Part shown: one piece after another, positions 26,088 to 37,217 of the stretch
How the letters are laid out: every line of letters starts with the position of its first letter
Position numbering within the stretch: the first letter of the stretch is position 1
Origin: Valencia hispanica
Lineage: Eukaryota > Chordata > Actinopteri > Cyprinodontiformes > Valenciidae
Direction: 5' to 3'
NCBI GenBank assembly: GCA_963556495.2
Contig: OY747703.1
Span: 31,263,296-31,327,295, forward strand
DNA: 64,000 nucleotides
Position numbers and translations under genes: made by a program
Notes under the pieces: model-generated
Database searches by the model: none
Seen by the model: the letters and a program-made list of their open reading frames with translations, nothing else
Told to the model about the DNA's origin: nothing

Positions 26088-27192
26088 ACACTGCCTTGCA
26101 AAGGTATTCATACCCCTTTAACATTTTTTTTCTTTACATTTCTTTCACGTTACAACCATAAATCTGTGTATGTTTAATTGGGATTTTATGTGATGGGCCC
26201 GCACAGCAATATACCTAATTGTGAATTGAAAGGAAACTGAATAATACCTTAAGCTTTAAACATCTCATGGAGCACTGTTCAGTACATTACCTCAAAATGG
26301 AAACATGAAGGGCAAAGCAATAATAAGCAGCAACGCGTGCAGGCTCATGCTAACTCTGGAGGAGCTACAGAGATCCTCTCAGATGATAATCTGTTGGCTG
26401 AAGAACTATTAGCTATTCGCTCTATAAATCCGACCTTTATGGCCGACGGACAAGAAGGAAGTAATAAGAATTTAAAGTTTGCCACAAATCATGGAAGGGA
26501 GACGGCAAACATGTCGAAGCAGGGCCTACGGTTATATGGGAAGCAAATCTGAATCTGTTGATCTACATGTAAAATGCTGTGTGTAATGGGAAACTAACAC
26601 TGCACATCACCCTGAACGCATATGGTGGTGGCAGCATTATGCTGTGGGGATGCTTTTCATCAGCTGTGACAGGGAAGCTGGTCAGATTTGATACTAAGAT
26701 GAATTAAGCTTAACAAAGGGGTTCTTGGCAGAAAACCGGTTAGGAGTCTGCCAAAGAGATGGGGGTGGACATTCCCCTTCCAGGACAACAACCCTTAACA
26801 TAAAGCCTGAGATACAATGGAATGGTTTAGATCACACATTTAAGTTCACACTTAAATCCAATTGAGAGTCTGTGGCAAGATTTTTTACAAACATCCTCCC
26901 CCCGATACATATACAGTACAGACCAAAAGTTTGGGCACACTTTCTCATTCAATTGAATGAGAAAGTGTGCCCAAACTTTTGGTCTATACTGTATATGTAT
27001 GCCATACTTTACAACATGTATTTGAGAAAATTTTGAAAACTCCGTATCCTTTATTCTTCCATTACCCAAATATGCCATTTACATTATATTGTGTTGGTTT
27101 ATCATATAAAATCCACCTAAAAGCACATTGAAATTTGAGGCTGTGACATGACAAAATGTGAGAGAGTTGAATGAGTTTTGCAAGGCACTGTA
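26088..27192 (+). mobile_element. Tc1-like transposon with both terminal repeats
   Basis: The left end 'cactgccttgcaaaggtatt' and right end 'gttttgcaaggcactgta' are inverted copies. Between them lie transposase-derived stretches ('ggtggtggcagcattatgct', 'ggaatggtttagatca'). Internal stops and a deletion leave only short frames. A palindrome is inserted at 26905-27000. It lies 0.95 kb past the maml3 stop. Confidence 0.85.
26905..27000. repeat. 96-bp near-perfect palindrome (fused mariner terminal repeats)
   Basis: The two 48-nt arms meet at 26952/26953 with no loop and differ at a single pair. The core motif 'gaccaaaagtttgggcacac' resembles the terminal repeat of a mariner/Tc1 family common in fish. 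The two ends seem joined with everything between them lost. Confidence 0.9.
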
Positions 27193-27969
27193 GGTGAGCT
27201 TCTCAATGAATTTACCTTAAAACAAAGAAGTCACTTGTGGTGTTGGAGTACATTCAGTGCCCAGCGATCATTTTGGCTGATGCATGGGATGCGGCTTGTG
27301 TCCCACAGACTGCTTCATGTCATATTAGCTGCTTGTTTGTTGTCACTGTGTATGCTGTGCCGTAGCCGTCTGTCCTATCCTACTCCTGTCCTTCCCTTTG
27401 TGTTCTCTTCATTCAGATTCATTACACGGCGCTACACAATGCACGAAATGAAACCCCCTCCCTCATAAAAAGAAAGAAATATGGATGGATTGCCTAACAA
27501 AGAGCACAAGAGATCACACAGTGCTTGTGTTGCACAACAGTGGAACATAATTTGCTCTGTTGCAATGTGCACAATATAAACTGAGTAAAGAGTGCTGGGA
27601 GCGATGGATGAGTCTCTGGAGGGAGAGTGGGGGTATTGAGTGAGAGGGTATGTATATGTGTTTGTGTGTGGGGGGGGGGGCATTGAGAGTATAGCGTTGA
27701 GAGATCTGAAGCACTGAGCTGGGTGGCACAAAAACAAACAAATTGCCTTCTTGAGAACGATGTTTCCTTCCTCTTCATCAGTCTGTGGTTTGGAAACAGC
27801 TTGGGTTCAAATATCCGTGGTGCAAACGGGAATCGCTTTCAAACACTGGAAACAAAAGGAACATTTAATCCAGGGGAGAAAAGGATGAAACTAACGAAAC
27901 ACACCTCCTAATTCGTATATCGTTTTCCAATAAAATGCACAAGACATGTGAGAGCTCCTTCCATTTCAA

Positions 27970-28002
27970 ACACACACGCACGCACGCACACACACACACA
28001 CA
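27970..28002. repeat. (CA)n microsatellite with CG-containing units
   Basis: CACA with three interspersed GCAC units, about 33 bp, inside the probable maml3 3' UTR. Confidence 0.9.
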
Positions 28003-28145
28003 GAAAACATAATACCAGAACTTATTTATAATCTCTCATGTTTTACAAAACAAAACATGCCAGTCTATCTCGTGTATTCCTTTCTGTTGGACTTTCTCAG
28101 GTTTTCTCCCAAAGTTTAGTTCATTCAAAAAAATTTTCCCATTGG

Positions 28146-29230
28146 TTATTGGTTCTGGAAAAGCTCGTCCATCCACCCATCTCCCGAGTCTAGCTCCGCC
28201 CCCGATCCATCACCCAAACCAAAGGGTCCCCCTCCTGAGGGCCCGCCCCCATACCCATAGGATGACATGTCCTGATTGGCTGTCCTTTGGTAGCCCTGTG
28301 GCTGACCTCCAACTGCAACTCCTCCTGGTCCGTAGGGTCCACCTCCTCCTCCCCCTATCCCTGGGCCTCCTGGACCCGGCCCAAAAGCCCCCATCCCAGA
28401 CATCCCCTGAGCCATCATCCCTTGGTTAATTCCCTGGTTCATGACCATAGGTCGAGGGTGATTGGTCCTTGGCTGATTACCCATGTGAGGGCCAATCATT
28501 GGGCCGCCCATACTTGCGGCCGGGTTGCCCACCCTGGGGTCCATCCCCTGGCCAGCCTGTCCAGAGCCTGGAAAGTGTTGCTTGGTCATGCGTGGAGGTT
28601 GACCAGGCTGCATACTATAACCCTGGGAGGAGCTGAACCCCACCATATCTCCTCCCGCTCCTCCTGTAGTCCTTCTAACGCCACCTCCCATGGCCTGCAG
28701 ACCTTGTCCCTGCTGCTGCGGCCAGCCGCCAGCCGCCATCCCCGCTCCAGCTCCTCCACCTCCCAGCATACTTTGCAGTCTCTGAGATTGGGCCTTCGCA
28801 GGGCCTTTGAGGGGTTGCTGAGAGATAGAGTTCATCAACATCCCTTGCCCTCCATAACCTCCAGCCCCACTGCTCCCGGGGCCCCCAGGCATACCTCCGA
28901 GTCCAGGACCTGCACCTGCCTGCCGAGGAAGCCCTCCGGCAGGGTTGTGCTGCGGTGGAAGACCCATGGAGGCTTGGACGCTTTGGTTCTGGTGCTGCTG
29001 CTGGTGGATCATTTGGCTCATTGAAGGGTTGAGGCCGTATAAGGCACCCTGGTTGGACCCCTGGGTGCCATAGGGCAGTCCCATGTCGGTTTGAGGTCCC
29101 ACAGGGCCTCCTGGACCCTGAACTGAATTCATCGGGACCATCTGCTGCTGGTTGTGCTGCTGCTGTAGGAGACGAGATGGCCGCATGTTTTGGAGTGACT
29201 GGCTCCTGGATGCCAGATCTTGTGGAGGAC
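28146..29230 (-). CDS. maml3: maml3 last coding exon with stop codon
   Basis: It starts with the split Gly codon, then PPQDLASRSQSLQNMRPSRL, and runs 360 residues to FQNQ and TAA. Composition is dominated by Gly, Gln, Pro, Met and Ser, as expected for the disordered Mastermind C-terminal activation region. Glycine runs (six Gly near residue 300 of the exon) suggest replication slippage. The C-terminal acidic/aromatic patch resembles a transactivation motif. Confidence 0.92.
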
Positions 29231-32200
29231 CTAAGGATGCAAATTAAAGAGGTGTTACAACAATAAAAAGAAGAGACAAATGGAGAGAGGCCAAAAAAGA
29301 AAATAAATAAATGCTGAGGGACAGAATTATGTTTATTACAAAGTGTGTAGAAGGGTGATGGACTTCCCCTCTTTTAGCAATTTTTCACTAATGACAGAAG
29401 ATGAGAAAACCTATATTTATGAAGTTTTATCAAATATACACTGAACAGTTGTGTTCAGCCAGTGGTCTATCCATGACAACAGTCACACTGATTTTTTCCT
29501 TTATTTTACAGTAGAGTTACTCTGTTGCCTCTTGTATATTTCTAGTTTCATTTTTCCATTTTGTCTATCCTCCAGTCAAAGGAGTGATTCAGGATACGTT
29601 TCACTGTATGTTATGCATGTATAACAGAGCGTGTGACAACTATTCAGTGGCATGTAGAATCTCGTTATCAGATCACACGAGTCCTCACATTGTTTTGGAG
29701 GAACTGTATTGAACTTCTGTTGACTCGTGTCACTGAGGTATGCAGAGCAGCGGTTTATGCATACCTTTTTAAGTAAGCTAGAAGCTGATCTTATAAACGT
29801 CCTGTTGCAAAAACCCACCTTGGACCAAGCTTTAGCTTTTACACAGGTTATCTCTTATTGACTCCACCATACTTGGAAGGAGGACATATTTGACACAATG
29901 ACAGCGAAGTTATCAGATCCTGTAGCTGTAAGGAATGTCCTTCTCTGGCCCACTATACTTGAGACTGGGTTTTCAGTGTTTGTGCTGATATGCTTTATTA
30001 GTTTTCTCTAATCATGCTGCATTATGGACAAACTTCTCTACTTTGGCTCATCTAAAGGACACGTTCAAGAAATATGGCGATTTCTAGGGGTGTGCCAATT
30101 CACCATAAATCGATTAATTGCTATGTGAAATGTGCAAGATCGAGAGCAATTCAAAAGTGTTCAAAAATCGATTATTTTTCATAATTATTAAATGAGAAAA
30201 ACATAAAGGTTTTTTAGGGGACGGACCAGCAGAGACATCATGGCTGCAGCTATTGTTTCAGCGTGAAATTGACAAAATACAGCAAATATTTTGAACTTTA
30301 CTTGTGAAAGAAGCGTCTTTGTTGTTGTGTATCATTTTAGCAGTAACTAATGTGTGGCGGAGAGCACCGTATTCATATCTGGCAGATTTTTCTGTGTATG
30401 ACAGGTGCCGAACATACTGTTGGTCAAACTGACAAAAAAACTATGGAAACTGTGTGCTAAGTTAGAGTTCTGTATTAAATTGACAGCGGAAAACAAACAA
30501 ACACTGGAGTATACACTTTAAGTGTCTTTGGGAGAATGCTGCTTTTTATTTTCTATTACTTTGAATATTAAAATAATGCTCATGTTCTCAGAATATAATT
30601 TAAAAAGGGAACTATTATTGTTACAGTTTTATTTTCTAATATAGAAGATTAACTATTTCTATTTAGATTTTAAAGTCATTTCTGTAATGGCTGACTTGTA
30701 AAAGCTGATCTGAAGTCTATTTATTTTTTCTTTTTAACCACGTAGAGCAGGAATATTTTAAATATGTTAAAATCAAAAGTTTTCTCTAAGTAAACATAAT
30801 ATGATTGATGGGTTAAAGGAGTGGACCAAGTTTCCTCTTTTATGGAAATCAATATAGGTCACCCTATATTATATTTAAATTGCCAACACACACTTCCTTA
30901 AGCTTTCATTGAAGATATGATTATGAAACATATTTTGAACATGTGGTGGCTTTTTTGTGGTTTGACATGAACAAAGGAAAGGACATCAATTGGTTTGAAT
31001 ACTTCAATTAATGGAAACCGAATGGAAGAAAAAAAATGCAACAAAATATTTGTTTTATAATCGAATCGTAGCACCCGAACCGTAATCAAATCGAAATCGT
31101 GAGGCATGGGTTAGCGCAACATTCACCAATATTGTCACATTTTGCATGCTTTCCGAATATCATGCAGCTTTATTCTAACTGTAAAGCTACAATAGTTTCA
31201 TCTTGAATCATCTTCCTCTCTACCTTATCTCCTAGACTTGCAGACAGACTAATAGCTATAAATGGCTTAAAACTTGACTCCCCTCCTCCATCTCTCGGTT
31301 TCCCCTCATCCTCACTCCTCCTTCATTCTCAACTTCTACCGATCAGGACCATCTACCTCCTCCTCTTGTAGCCAGTCCCCCTCTATCCCCCCTTCCACTC
31401 CCACCTCCCTCATCTCATCCATCTCACTGACTTCACCGGAACTCTGGGGGATGCAGGACGGACAAGTTGCCTTGGTAACAGGCAGATCAGGATTTTTTTC
31501 CAGAGAGAATGAGGCAGAAACGAGGAGAAAGAGGAACTCTAAAAGCTGACTGATATATATCTGACTGAGGGAGATAAAAGGGACAGGGGATGGGCTTGAC
31601 AGGAATATTTGGGCAGTGCTGCTTTCAGATTTTAATCCGTGAACAGAGAGAGCTTTGCCACTATTAGACATCTATTATATATACTAAAGCTACAGCTGGA
31701 GATGCAGAGCCCTGCAAAGCCCTGCAAAGGTGTTCATTTCCTAGGAAATCTTCCCATTCACTATGTTACAACCACAAACATCATGGCTTTTTATTTATTT
31801 ATTTTAGTTTATGTGAGACAAACACAAAGTAGTGTGAAGTGGAAGGAAAATTATGGTTTTCAAAATATTTTCAAAATATTAAAAACTCTTAAAAGTACGG
31901 TGTGCATTTATGTTCAGACTCCATGAGTTTCAGGACCACCTTTTGCTGTAATTACAGCTGCCAGTCTTTGAAGGTATGTCTCTACCAGCTTTACACATTT
32001 ATGCCCATTCTTTGTAAAACAGCCCAAGCTCAGTCTGATTGTCTGGGCAGAGTCCTTTTCATGTCTTCCCAAAGATCTCAACTAGATTCAGGTCTGGACT
32101 TTGACTAGGCCACTCTTTAACATAAATTATGCTTTGAACATATAAGCATTGCAATGTAGCTCTGGGTTAATGTTTAGGGTTGTGTCTTGCTGGAAGGTAA

Positions 32201-35200
32201 ACCTCCACTTCGATCTCAAGTCTTTTATAGTCTCTAACAGTTTTTCTTCAAGGACTTTTCCCTGTATTTGGCTCAATTCATTTCCTATGACCTGTCATGA
32301 CCCTCCTGAAGAAAAGCACCCCCCACAACATGATGCTGGAAATATGTTGAGGGTGACTTGCAGTTAGTTTTCTGCCTCAGGTTTCACTTTGCATGTAGGC
32401 CAAAAACTCTCGCTTTTTCTGACCAAAGCACCTTGTTCCTCATCTTTGCTATGCCCCCTGCAGGGTTTGTGGCAAACAGCGAATGGGACGGCCTTTGACT
32501 TTCTTTAAATGACAGCTTTCCTCAGGTTCTCTAGAATAAATGATACACAGATGAATATAAACTGGGCAACTTTTGAAGTCAACTAACTGCACAGGCCTCA
32601 ATTACAGGGTATCTGAGCAAAGTGAGCTGAATATATATGTACGCCAAACTTTATTTATTAAAAATGTTTAACACAAACCCTCAGTGCCACAATAATGCAC
32701 CACTTTTCTTGTAGGTCTGTCACATGAAATCCCAATAAAACACACTGTACTTACTAGAGATGTGTATTGACAAGAATCTGGTGAAACAATATGTATCACA
32801 ATACAGGGGAGGGTACGATATATTGCCATATATTGCGATACTATACATAAGACGACATATTGTAATTTTAAAAACTGAATTTAACAGTAAAAAATGGCCA
32901 CGACATTATAAATTAAATTCAATCATTCAAATTCTAAAAAATACAATAAAAATCGATACCTTGCTGTTGAATATCGATTCAATATCGTGACATAAAATAT
33001 CGCAATGTATCGGGGTATCGATATTTTCTTACATCCCTAGTTGTAATGTAATAAAATGTGAAAAAGTTCAAAGAACAAACACTTTTGGAAGGCACAGTAC
33101 ACATCTTTGCACCTTATCCTGTAGATGACACAGTCTGTCTACCTTTTTATGGATCTTTGAAGATGAAATAAATGCTGGTATTTTGTGTGTCTCACCTTGG
33201 TACTGATTGACTTGGGGATATGGATTCCTCTGGCCCTGGCCCATCTGTCTGGGGAGATGCTGCTGCTGGAGCTAAGGACACACACAAATACAAATTATTA
33301 TGAGCTCATGTTAGAACTGCATAACCCTCTCCTAGGTCAAGTCCAGCTGTTTAGGACTTGCCATCATCATGCACAATATGACAAGATGCTATAGGGTTGG
33401 AGAATCCGAATAAAACACATTTTCACTTTAGATATCAAATCATTTCAGAGTATGAACCAAAGATAAATTTTTGTGAGCAAACATCAAATTCTTTACTTAA
33501 GGCTGGCAACAAATTCTCAGAGCGCTGGGACAGAGGCAATTAATAACTAGTAAGAAGGTTACACTCAGACTTGAATATGATAATTATTCGCTAATTATTT
33601 AAGATGGATCTTAAAATGATCTTAAAAGGTAGAGGTAAAAAAGTAGTTAGTAAAACTTCACAAATGACTGAATCTTAACCGTCCTACCAATACCAATGTG
33701 CGCAAAATCACAACCACAAAGGACTGCTTGAATTCAACATCAGGTAGAATATAAAACAGCATGTGTCATGCGTTAATACTGTATAATAAAAATATATTTG
33801 CCCACTTGGATGGACTTTCACTACTTTTATTGTCCATACCTGATAATAGATCTGAATGACCAACACCTTAAAGCTCATGCCATGTTTTCCTTATAACGCA
33901 GCCCTAACAGTAAGATGACTTCAGTTCTATTAACGGATACATGTAGGACTTTGATGAAAAAATGCTTCAGAATGAAGGATTGGGATGGATTTCTGTATTC
34001 CTGCAGCTTCAGAGCAGAACGTTAAACAGTATTGTGAATCTGGAAAACTTTAAGAGAAAGCAACAAGGGACACCTGAGATCTCCCAGAGACTACATCAAG
34101 AACCTCCATTCATGGAGAAGGGACTACTTTAGGAAGCATTTGTCAAGTGAAATGACGTGGAAGTACAGCTGGTCCAAAATTATTCATACCCCTGGCAGAT
34201 GTGTCAACCAAGAATTTCCTTTCAGATAGAAATGAGACAATGTAAAAGGAACATCAATTGTGAAAGTAGTTATTTATATTTATTTTTACAAGAAAATAAA
34301 ACCTGTACTATTGGAATTTGTTTTAGGATTTACATGCAGGGACAGAGGCATATTAACAAATGAAATACATACCAATTATAAAAAAAGGCAAATAACTCCA
34401 GTTTCATGTGTCTGCATTCAAATATGCCAAAGTAATTCTTTGATTTACTGCTCACTTAAAGTTTTGTCTCATTGGTTCCGTCAACTGATTTTGATGCAAT
34501 AATTTAAAGTAATTCCAAATTAGGAAAAGCACAAAAGATTGATTTGAATGAGCCAAAATATAAATAAACACTTCAATAGGTATGCATTTTTCAAGACATT
34601 TGTAATAAAAGCCAAACCACTCAGTGACGCACCTTTGTTTCAATATGAACTAAACAGATGTTGGTAACAGCTGTAGCTAGAGATGACACGTAAGATTACT
34701 TTAAAACGAGATGGGTCAAAGCCCTTCAGCTATGCTAACACAGGTGTTTGGGATGGTATAATTGAAACAGATGTTATGTGAAAATGATAGATGTAGGTGC
34801 GGTGGAGGCTAGGCAGATGCTTGCAACATATGATGCTGTTAAGGTAAATGTAAGACAGATGCTTAGTAGAGTTTGAGGTTAATCAGTAGTTTGGTAAAGC
34901 AAAGATTAATGCTGGCCTTGTGAGGACTGGAATCATATCTGAGGGAAAACAGGCAGATGTTTGATACAGAAGACACAGACTTTAGTAGAGACAGACAGAT
35001 GCTACTCAAACAGATGTTCGTCTTGATTCAGACAGATGTTCAACCTGTTAGAAACAGGTGGTGTAGTGCTGAATGTACACAGATAGTGGTCAACTTGCTA
35101 ATGAATGAAAAGGCTCAGAGAAAAGGGGAGAGGTCAATTCAACAAGAGCAAATACAACGCCTTGCAAGACTAATAACACCCCTTGAAATTTCACAAACTT

Positions 35201-37217
35201 TATTTTGTTACAACAAACTGTTGTTGTGATTTTATGCGCTATAACCACACAAAACTCTGCATATTTGTTCTGAGTGATGATTTTAACCAACAAATATTAA
35301 ATATGTGTATCATGACTCTTAATCCCTAAATAAAATCTTCTACAAATAATTGTTATCAGAGGCCATTTAATAAAGTCCACCTGTGTATTATTTAATGTCA
35401 GCATAAATCCAGCTGATCTGTGAAGGCCTCAGAGGTTTGTTAGAGAATATTAATGAACAGACTGCATCATGAAGGCCAACGAACACAGCAGCCAGGTCAG
35501 GAATAGCAATATGGAGAAGTTTAAAGCAGGGTTGTGTTACAAAACAAAATCGCAATCTACCAAGATATGGACGTCCACCTAAACTGATAAACCGGTCACA
35601 GAAAGCATTTATTAGAAGCACCAGTGTTCGGCAGCCAAGCTTCTGTCAGAGTGCCCCAGGGCATCTGTGGCTACAATGTAGCTTGCCATCACCAGTGTGT
35701 GAATGTGTGCGTGAATGACCGAATGTAGTGTGAAGCGCTTTGGGGTCCTCAAGGACTAAATAAAGCGCTACACAAGTACAGCCCATTTAGCTAAGAGGCC
35801 CATGGTAGCTCTAGATGAGCTGGGGGGATCTTCTACTTCGGTGAGAGAGTCTGTTGATTGGACAACTATTAGTCATCACTCCACAAATCTGGCCTTTATA
35901 GAAAAAAGGCAATAAGAGGCCACCTGTAAAGTTTGCCACGATCCATGTAGAGTACACAGCAAACTTGCAGAAACAGGTGTTCTGAACAGATGACACCAAA
36001 ACTAAGGAATGTTTGGCAGAAAACTAACCACCCTGAACACACCATCCTCCATAGTTAAACATAGATGTGGCAGCATCATGCTGGAGGGATTACTGGTGCA
36101 AAACTTCACCTTCCGGCCAGATAGCGACTTTAAGCCAGAGCGATCAAAGTTCATTCATGTGTTAGAAACTACAAATCTGGGGGCAGGCCATGAACATTTC
36201 TGTTTAGGGAAGCTCTCCTCCTATTCGAATCGACTCTCAGCTACTTTGCAAAGAGAAATGGGCAAACACCTCAGTGCCTATATGTGCAAAGCTGGTATAG
36301 ACATACACCAAACGACATCTTTAATTACAAGAAAAAGTGCCTCTGCAGGTTATTGATTCAGAGGGGTGAACACAAATGCATACCACACTGTTCCGATTTG
36401 TATTTGTAAAGAAAGTTAAATAATCATGCATCATTATCCTTTGTGGCCTAGCTCCTGAATCCCTTAAAAAATACATACATGTTTGTGCTTAAACTGCTGC
36501 AGGAGGCTGTGAGTCGCTCCAAAATATGAACTGGCTGCTATTTTAAATGAACGTATAATATCCAGTCAGACCCCGGCAGCACAAGTTTTAATTTCAGACT
36601 CCTGTGTTTGTGGGTCTGTGTGTGTTTCGTTTTGCAGATCCAATTAGAAGAAACGTGGTGGGTGGCAACTTCATAGTTCAGAACTCTTTAACACTTGATT
36701 CCTCTCACAGAAGGAGAAATAAAAAGGAAACACTACATTATCCCAGCAGGAGGCATGTGAGCCAAAAAACACACATTACAGAGATGAAAAGGAAATGGTG
36801 AGGAGAGGGCTCGATGTGAGTAATTATAAATACAACGTGACTTCAGTAAGGAACAGGAGAGGGTTAGCTGCTGCTGCTACTGGAGCTGCAGACACAGAGA
36901 TGAGGAGAACAAACAAAAGCCACGCACACAAGCAGAGGTCTGTTGTATAGTGTTTTTACCTGTTCGGCCATAAGATGCTGCTGCTGTCTCTGCTCTCGTA
37001 GGATCTGCTGCTTCTGCTGCTCCATCATCTGCATCTGCACCCTCTTCTCCCGCTCTATCGCCATCATCTGCTTCATCATGGCCGCCTGCTGGTTGCTCGC
37101 GTAGCCTGGAGGTGGACCTGACCCCTGGCTGGGGCCCACGCCAGAGGCAACGCCCCCAGCAGGGTGAGGAGGGGGTATTGCACCAGGTGCTCGGGACATT
37201 CCCACCACACCTTGCTC
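28146..37217 (-). CDS. maml3: Mastermind-like transcriptional co-activator, three C-terminal exons (5' part outside window)
   Basis: Mastermind-like proteins bind the Notch intracellular domain-CSL complex through their N-terminus and recruit p300/CBP through downstream regions in the nucleus. Only the C-terminal ~472 residues are here, in three exons that join in frame and end at a genuine stop (TAA at 28146-28148). Visible hallmarks are a Gln-rich coiled-coil-like stretch (REKRVQMQMMEQQKQQ), the block QRNPYPQVNQYQG, recurring Gln/Gly/Met/Pro motifs, TKQHFPGSGQ, RPMVMNQG and an acidic, aromatic C-terminus DGWMDELF. Five coding exons with a large first intron are usual, so exons 1 and 2, with the Notch-binding region, should lie beyond 64000. 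The choice of maml3 over maml1 or maml2 rests mainly on the naa15 neighbour. The last exon is unusually Gly-rich. Confidence 0.9.
30085..31113. mobile_element. hAT-like non-autonomous element in maml3 last intron
   Basis: The left end TAGGGGTGTGCCAATTCACC and the right end, read in reverse complement (TAACCCATGCCTCACGATT), resemble paired termini. Both ends carry 'aatcgatt'/'tcgaaatcg' type sequence seen in fish hAT MITEs. No clean target duplication. Confidence 0.5.
31711..33099 (-). mobile_element. Tc1-like transposon remnant in maml3 intron, antisense
   Basis: In antisense order it carries 'gattcaggtctggactttga', 'agctctgggttaatgtttag', 'cccccacaacatgatgctgg' and ends 'acttttggaaggcacagta', a terminal repeat. 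It is interrupted at 32755-33039 by another element. Confidence 0.75.
32755..33039. mobile_element. Short hAT-like element nested in the Tc1 copy
   Basis: The ends TAGAGATGTGTATTGAC and, in reverse complement, TAGGGATGTAAGAAAATATC are related. The interior is AT-rich with repeated 'atatcgat'. It splits otherwise collinear Tc1 text. The 8-mers outside it match at only about half the positions. Confidence 0.55.
33196..33271 (-). CDS. maml3: maml3 penultimate exon
   Basis: This 76-nt exon reads LQQQHLPRQMGQGQRNPYPQ and then VNQYQ. It runs phase 0 to phase 1 between a CCTTAG acceptor and a GTGAGA donor. The QRNPYP/NQYQG block is shared by Mastermind-like proteins. Confidence 0.9.
34163..34640. 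mobile_element. Possible decayed Tc1-like copy
   Basis: 'ggtccaaaattattcatacc' and 'cctggcag' resemble a Tc1 terminal repeat variant, followed by AT-rich sequence without a recognisable transposase or opposite end. Confidence 0.35.
34655..35038. repeat. Cluster of eight CAGATG motifs, possibly a decayed minisatellite
   Basis: CAGATG starts at 34655, 34768, 34814, 34856, 34954, 34996, 35011 and 35033, usually preceded by A/G-rich sequence and followed by TT or CT. Spacings of 46, 42 and 42 suggest an old ~42-bp repeat unit. CAGATG is also a bHLH E-box. Confidence 0.55.
35153..36445 (+). mobile_element. Tc1-like transposon remnant in maml3 intron
   Basis: The left end 'acgccttgcaagactaataa' is a diverged terminal repeat. 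Transposase-derived text follows in order ('gaggcccatggtagctctag', 'ggcagcatcatgctggaggg', 'tgggcaaacacctcagtg', 'tgattcagaggggtgaacac'). The outer right end is missing. It is interrupted at 35640-35788. Confidence 0.75.
35640..35788 (+). mobile_element. 149-bp LINE/SINE tail inserted in the Tc1 copy, with target duplication
   Basis: The insert carries 'gtagtgtgaagcgctttggg' and 'taaagcgctacacaagtaca', a fish L2/SINE-type 3' tail. It is flanked by AGCCAAG (35633-35639) and AGCTAAG (35789-35795), a 7-bp duplication with one change. Removing it restores collinear Tc1 text. Confidence 0.7.
36960..37217 (-). CDS. maml3: maml3 exon (third from C-terminus by homology exon 3)
   Basis: It encodes 86 residues starting EQGVVGMSRAPGAIPPPHP. 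It contains MMKQMMAIEREKRVQMQMM and ends QQQHLMAEQ at phase 0 with donor GTAAAA. The acceptor is a TTTGTTTGTTTCAG pyrimidine tract. The second half is a Gln/Met/Arg-rich helical segment. Confidence 0.9.

Larger units (their letters stand above)
24680..28145 (-). other. maml3: Probable maml3 3' UTR and candidate poly(A) sites
   Basis: No coding sequence follows the stop. On the gene strand an ATTAAA hexamer lies at 27864-27869, and a canonical AATAAA lies near 24697-24702, about 3.4 kb after the stop. The latter would put a Tc1-like element inside the 3' UTR. I cannot tell which site is used, or whether both are. Confidence 0.35.

Noticed and set aside
28287..29024. A 245-codon open frame on the + strand
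   Set aside because: It is the antisense shadow of the GC-rich maml3 last exon, whose minus-strand frame has clear Mastermind similarity and a proper splice junction.
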